28,894 nt of DNA from an uncultured Kiritimatiellota bacterium (GTDB taxonomy: Bacteria; Verrucomicrobiota; Kiritimatiellia; RFP12; UBA1067), in NCBI GenBank assembly GCA_934667425.1, contig CAKULV010000040.1, positions 1 to 28,894 of the forward strand. Reading direction: 5' to 3'. Positions 26,301 to 28,894 of this stretch are shown piece by piece. Made by a program: the position numbers and the translations under genes. The stretch's first letter is position 1, and each line of letters opens with the position of its first letter. The notes beneath the pieces are model-generated. The model was not told the DNA's origin, made no database searches, and saw only the letters and a program-made list of their open reading frames with translations.

Positions 26301-27276
26301 GTGCAACGGGCGCGGGCACTCGGACGCGCACTACTACGGCGACATAGACCCCAAGCGTCCGGGCATGGAGCTCTTCTTCGTCTACGAGACGAGGCAGCGC
26401 AACGGCGGCGGGCTGCTCATGGCCGACCCCGTGACCGGGGAGGAGATATGGAAGCTCCCGGAGGAGACGTTCCACGTGCACGGCAGCGGCATCTGCGCGG
26501 ACATAGATCCCGCGCATCCCGGCCTTGAGGTGTATGGGCAGGAGGCTGTGCAGAACAGCGCCACGCTGTCGAAGACCAACACCCATCAGCGGAGCGACAA
26601 CCGGTGGCTCTACACGGCGGCCGGCGAACTTCTCTGCGCATACACGAACTGCACGTTCGGATACGGATTCGGCTGCCGCACTGTGTTCTGGGACGCAGAC
26701 CTGCAGCGGGAGATGCTTCGGGGCGGCGGCAACATGATGGACCACGAGGGGAACTTCGTCTCTCCCCGGCTTCCGGGGTCAGCGATGCTCGTTGCGGATC
26801 TTCTCGGCGACTGGCGCGAGGAAATCGTAGCCGCGGTGAGGGGCGAGATCCGCATATACTCCACCGACATCCCGGCGATGGACCGCCGCGTGTCGCTGAT
26901 GCGCGACCGCTCGTACAGGTCGCGCATCACCATGGAGACGTCCGGCTACGGACAGCAGCCGATCCTGGGATACGTGCCTTCGGCGACCGCTCCGGGCCTA
27001 TCCCTCCGGCTCTTTGAGTTCGCCCGTCGGATCAGGCTTGACGTGAACGCCCCGCTCGACGCGCCGTTGAAGGGTGTGCTCGCCGTGGATGGGATGCCGG
27101 AGGGATGGACGGTAGATTTCGGCGAGAGGGAGATAGACCTGCCGCCGGGCGGGCACTGGAAGGAGGATCTGCGGATCAGTCGCAAGCCGTGCCCCAAGGG
27201 CAGGTTCGATTTCCGCGCCACGCTACGCCGCGAAGGGTTCCCGCCGCTTGTGCTGAACCAACCCCTCTTCCTTTAG
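23362..27276 (+). CDS. Exported fusion: nucleoside hydrolase + PmoA-like DUF6807 + PL11-type rhamnogalacturonan lyase
   Basis: 1304 residues from ATG 23362 (AAGGAA 5 nt upstream); an in-frame ATG at 23314 lacks a ribosome site and precedes the signal peptide (cut after VANA-29). Residues 31-353 are an inosine/uridine-preferring nucleoside-hydrolase-type domain: VIFDTDMAEGCDDVGSL supplies Asp36, Asp38, Asp44 and Asp45. Residues about 355-650 match DUF6807/PmoA-like proteins (LEIDNPEGRPFFHPL, DHVWHLGYWFSWKYVNG). Residues about 652-1215 match PL11 rhamnogalacturonan lyases: GTYVSWRML; DLDGDG and DVDGDG Ca2+-type loops; EFLTVLDGMTGEI; FKGQGDHACLCEDVDGDG; GRGHSDAHYYGDIDP; ICADIDPAHPGLEVYG. A C-terminal sandwich ends the protein. 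PL11 enzymes cleave the GalA-Rha backbone of rhamnogalacturonan I. The reading frame is continuous across both junctions. Substrates of the first two domains here are unknown. Confidence 0.88.
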   Translation: MVMSRIGMRALRCAAIALGIASAAIVANAGPNVIFDTDMAEGCDDVGSLAVLHALADDGKCRIIAMGTCTRDNQSVAAVEIVNRFYGRGEIPVGCSKEIGVVGTPGGNPARPGHQKYARLADEYADWVKHRNSNDAPDACDVYRKALASAPDNSVVFISTGFMTNMRRLLETKGDAHSPLDGRALVSKKVKAWYAMACRDGKRREYNVMHDVASAKIAFAKWPSAIFWADFDLGAGICSGRRVAETAYGFRNPVKDVFSWSLPSREAVLAKGKGGGLGGRSSWGGMAVLAAVDGVPRYFSGESGVYRILDDSGTTEWFPDKNGRTLRLVSAAGRQHRVYKGHNYGAILDELIARIPKCRRDDETITAYRQYRLERTGTGVRMAHRGKTLWNLEIDNPEGRPFFHPLTLPSGRTLTDLRPKDHVWHLGYWFSWKYVNGVNYWEPADAQRKGAEPEGRTRVVKKSVGIDGLDCNVRLELEYGPRSGNATVLEETRNITVDPPDRNGGYTITVRHAFKALADVTLGRTPPHGSAAEGKWGGGYAGATLRLAPEAAASFGVQGYGGGDSPARCTASETKFIDFTDPATGEGVTFTQLKAPPSGKFYVWPDKRMINPSPVYDAPLSLKKGEMLELAYRLAVHADKSVKGTLARRPVEPMDRGLVASVSPRGTYVSWRMLETDARDVGFDLWRKDGGRVEKVNAAPIVQTSDFFMPGYTNAAALYSVDGKTFCPVRRVGGIDVPYVSFRLQDTNATVSAVAVGDLDGDGAYDYVVKTPSGGTDPWDLVWKPAPDTHKIEAYGSDGRFLWRRDMGWNIEMGIWYLPMVVADLDGDGKAEVVVKSAPLSPDFRDPDGRVNDGPEFLTVLDGMTGEIRAQTPWIPRGCPDPISDYNHFNSRNQIAIAHLDGKTPCVVIERGTYGLMVVEAYRFTGTSLERIWRFDNEFLPRRFKGQGDHACLCEDVDGDGFDEVLIGSLTLDHDGTVLWCNGRGHSDAHYYGDIDPKRPGMELFFVYETRQRNGGGLLMADPVTGEEIWKLPEETFHVHGSGICADIDPAHPGLEVYGQEAVQNSATLSKTNTHQRSDNRWLYTAAGELLCAYTNCTFGYGFGCRTVFWDADLQREMLRGGGNMMDHEGNFVSPRLPGSAMLVADLLGDWREEIVAAVRGEIRIYSTDIPAMDRRVSLMRDRSYRSRITMETSGYGQQPILGYVPSATAPGLSLRLFEFARRIRLDVNAPLDAPLKGVLAVDGMPEGWTVDFGEREIDLPPGGHWKEDLRISRKPCPKGRFDFRATLRREGFPPLVLNQPLFL

Positions 27277-27337
27277 CGGAGTGCCTGCACCCCCGCGATT
27301 CGTCAAGGTTCTTCAATGGCCAACAGCCTCGATGTTG

Positions 27338-27346
27338 TGCTATAAT
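27338..27346 (+). promoter_or_regulatory. Extended -10 promoter, leaderless HIT gene
   Basis: TGC-TATAAT, perfect extended -10, with no convincing -35. The expected start (27353-27354) coincides with the A of the HIT gene ATG. Confidence 0.65.
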
Positions 27347-27353
27347 CATGGCC

Positions 27354-27761
27354 ATGAAAAACAACTGTGTATTCTGCGCGATCGCCGAAGGCGAGATCCC
27401 GTCGTTCAAGGTCTACGAAGATGACCTTGTGCTTGCATATCTTGACATAAATCCATTCACGAAGGGCCATGCGCTTGTGATCCCCAAGGCGCACACGTCC
27501 GGGCTGCTCGACACTTCGGACGAGACCCTTGCGTCAATCATTTCACGAGTCAAGAAGGTCGCGTCCCACCTGAAGGCGAGCCTGCCCTGCGACGGGTTCA
27601 ACATCCTGCAGAACAACGGCGAGTCCGCCGGCCAGACCGTGATGCACCTGCATTTCCACATCGTTCCGCGCTACGGGAAGTCGGCAGAGATATCATTCGC
27701 GAACCACAAGGCCGACATGAAAGAACTCAAGGCCCTTGCGGAGCGTCTGCGCATGCCGTGA
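27354..27761 (+). CDS. HIT-family (histidine triad) nucleotide hydrolase
   Basis: 135 residues from ATG 27354. An ATG at 27348 is also in frame but would lie upstream of the predicted transcription start. The histidine triad is HLHFHIVPR with His98, His100 and His102. NNCVFCAIAEGEIPSFKVYE, LAYLDINPFTKGHALVIPK and FNILQNNGESAGQTVMH are the standard Hint/HinT-branch blocks; Cys5 and Cys8 form the usual zinc-type CxxC of this branch. Such enzymes hydrolyse nucleoside phosphoramidates or related nucleotide esters in the cytoplasm, and the physiological substrate is often unknown. The length is normal for the family. No Shine-Dalgarno sequence precedes the start. A housekeeping gene unrelated to the preceding operon. 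Confidence 0.95.
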   Translation: MKNNCVFCAIAEGEIPSFKVYEDDLVLAYLDINPFTKGHALVIPKAHTSGLLDTSDETLASIISRVKKVASHLKASLPCDGFNILQNNGESAGQTVMHLHFHIVPRYGKSAEISFANHKADMKELKALAERLRMP

Positions 27762-27765
27762 TTCG

Positions 27766-27774
27766 TGGTACAAT
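27766..27774 (+). promoter_or_regulatory. Extended -10 promoter of the small exported protein gene
   Basis: TGG-TACAAT begins 5 bp after the HIT stop codon. The -35 position lies inside the HIT coding end and is poor. Start near 27781 leaves a leader of about 62 nt with GGAGGA (27832-27837). Confidence 0.6.
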
Positions 27775-27842
27775 CATGACATAGATGAATGCCGCCTTGT
27801 GACTTCCGCTTGCGGCTGTTGGGCTTTGAACGGAGGAGATGC

Positions 27843-28469
27843 ATGAAGAAGAGATTCGGTACGCATATCGGCATTGGCGGCAGGGCTTCCCTTGGACGCA
27901 TCCTCGCGCTCGTTGCCATGTCGGCGCTTTGCGGCGCCATACATGCCGGAGCCGTCGCCGTGCATCCGCAGCAGGCCACGCCGTGCGTCTGCACCGAGTC
28001 CGCGACAAACGTTGTCTTCAACCTCGGCGGCAACGTCCGGGAGATGACCCTGCGCTTCGTCCTGCCGGACGGCTGCGCCTCCAACTGCCTGCAGGTCGCG
28101 TTCGGGCGCGACGCTGACGGGGACGGGGTCCTCGACGTCGGCGAGACGGAGACGCTGTACGGCTGGCGGAATGGGCGGCGATTCGCGGAGGGTATGTCCG
28201 ATGGCGTCAGGATCGAGGAATTCGGCGGGGATGGCCCCCGCTCGTTCTCGGTGAACCTCAGGCTACCGAGGGGCGGCAGCCCCGGCCGCTTCTCCGCTAC
28301 GGATGACGGGGGCAGCGCCGTGCTGACGAACCTATCCGTATCGTCGCACGAATGGCTGTGCCGCCCCGGCTGGAACATGATGCGCGTGACGCGGCGGGGC
28401 CCAGGCGTCCCTGTGGAGTGGCTGACCTGCGATCTCCGCCACAGCTTCTTCGCCGTAACGGTCAGATGA
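27843..28469 (+). CDS. Small exported protein of unknown function with a Ca2+-loop-like motif
   Basis: 208 residues from ATG 27843, GGAGGA 5 nt upstream; an in-frame ATG at 27789 has no ribosome site. The signal peptide (MKKRFGTHIGIGGRASLGRILALVAMSALCGAIHA) has a long basic n-region. The mature part is a predicted beta protein. GRDADGDGVLDVGE, near residues 91-104, has the D-x-D-x-D-G pattern of EF-hand, dockerin or thrombospondin type 3 calcium loops, but only once, so it is not a complete dockerin. Several Cys residues (CVC, CASNC, WLC, LTC) could form disulfides. It ends in FFAVTVR, similar to the three lead scaffold proteins. The next gene encodes a membrane-anchored product, so the pair may work together at the cell surface. 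No family recognised. Confidence 0.75.
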   Translation: MKKRFGTHIGIGGRASLGRILALVAMSALCGAIHAGAVAVHPQQATPCVCTESATNVVFNLGGNVREMTLRFVLPDGCASNCLQVAFGRDADGDGVLDVGETETLYGWRNGRRFAEGMSDGVRIEEFGGDGPRSFSVNLRLPRGGSPGRFSATDDGGSAVLTNLSVSSHEWLCRPGWNMMRVTRRGPGVPVEWLTCDLRHSFFAVTVR

Positions 28470-28585
28470 CACGATGCTTGCCGTCGGGTCGCGCCAGACG
28501 GTTCGGCGAATTGTGCATACGTCAAGGGTAGCGCAATGGAATGGAATCAGTGGCCGCATCGTTCAGCTTAAGGTTCAGTGATGTC

Positions 28586-28894
28586 ATGATAACGAATGCA
28601 TGGACGCTCATTCTCGTTTCCGGCCTGGCCGCATCGGCCATCGCGTGGCTCGCCGCGCTCATGAGCGAGAGCGGCATCCGCCCGTTGCGCGGCCTCGTCG
28701 CCCTGATCAAGGCCCAGCCGAATGCGGGGCGCATCCTCATCGGCGCGGCCTTCGCCTCCGCCTGGATCGTCGCCGGCGCGAAGCCCGGCGGCACGCGCAG
28801 TGGCGACGGCGCCCGGCACGGAGACGTTAAGTCACGAGGGGAATGCAGTGGCGACGGCGCCCCCGCCGTCGCAGGGGGGACGGCGGCCACGGAC
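28586..28894 (+). CDS. N-terminal part of a membrane-anchored or exported protein, cut by the window end
   Basis: An open frame without stop runs from ATG 28586 to the last base (103 codons). It begins MITNAWTLILVSGLAASAIA, a hydrophobic segment, and has a second hydrophobic stretch RILIGAAFASAWIVAGAKPG near residues 47-66. The remainder is Gly/Ala/Asp-rich because two repeat copies with the GCGACGGCGCC core (28797-28814 and 28845-28862) are read through in frame. The start is uncertain: an in-frame ATG at 28541 is possible and neither has a well-spaced ribosome site. The frame is open back to a TAG at 28529. The hydrophobic profile supports this frame over the overlapping ones. Possibly co-transcribed with the preceding small exported protein. 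Confidence 0.5.
   Translation, partial: MITNAWTLILVSGLAASAIAWLAALMSESGIRPLRGLVALIKAQPNAGRILIGAAFASAWIVAGAKPGGTRSGDGARHGDVKSRGECSGDGAPAVAGGTAATD
28797..28872. repeat. Two GCAGTGGCGACGGCGCCC copies and a perfect hairpin
   Basis: The 18-bp unit occurs at 28797-28814 and 28845-28862. The second copy forms a hairpin GCGACGGCG-CCCC-CGCCGTCGC (28851-28872, 9-bp perfect stem). The arms are identical to the hairpins at 47-69 and 108-129, so one repeat family flanks the window. Here it lies within an open reading frame. Confidence 0.8.

Noticed and set aside
27276..27296. Terminator after the fusion gene
   Set aside because: Only an interrupted GCGG/CCGC plus GTG/CAC pairing is possible and no T-run follows.

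Overview
High-GC bacterial DNA with every credible gene on the + strand. Secreted proteins rich in autotransporter-type beta-strand repeats, a DUF4091 protein, GH78 and PL11-type pectin enzymes, and the absence of SusC/SusD genes suggest a polysaccharide-degrading member of the PVC group, most likely a Kiritimatiellota/Verrucomicrobia-like gut bacterium. That assignment is inference; no rRNA or other phylogenetic marker is present.

Layout. 1-258 holds three copies of a 58-bp repeat with perfect GC-rich hairpins. Operon 1 (398-9071) encodes a large beta-strand-repeat exported protein, a right-handed beta-helix protein and a DUF4091/GH123-like protein. Two unrelated single genes follow: an AAA-like/PD-(D/E)XK protein (9173-10741) and ketol-acid reductoisomerase (ilvC, 10893-11999), the latter closed by a clear rho-independent terminator. 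Operon 2 (12196-19775) encodes a second beta-strand-repeat protein, an unclassified exported protein with CBM-like ends, and an alpha-L-rhamnosidase (GH78). Operon 3 (20017-27276) encodes a third beta-strand-repeat protein and a 1304-residue fusion of a nucleoside-hydrolase domain, a PmoA-like DUF6807 domain and a PL11-type rhamnogalacturonan lyase. A HIT-family hydrolase (27354-27761), a small exported protein (27843-28469) and the start of a membrane-anchored protein running off the window end complete it. That last gene carries hairpin repeats with the same core as those at the window start.

How the genes fit together. Three times, a large non-enzymatic beta-strand protein gene is followed by one or two exported carbohydrate-active genes. 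The recognisable enzymes (PL11, GH78) point to rhamnogalacturonan-I pectin. I propose that the lead proteins are surface scaffolds or binding proteins paired with their enzymes, roughly as SusC/D pairs are in Bacteroidetes. Supporting this, all three end in a hydrophobic strand followed by a terminal Arg, and all three have an A10 or A12 homopolymer at the 5' end of the gene (after the start codon, inside the promoter spacer, or just upstream of the -35). These are the only homopolymers of that length I found, and they suggest switching by slippage.

Promoters are readable by eye. Five share an extended -10, TGN-TA(T/C)AAT; two of these lie so close to the start codon that the mRNAs should be leaderless.
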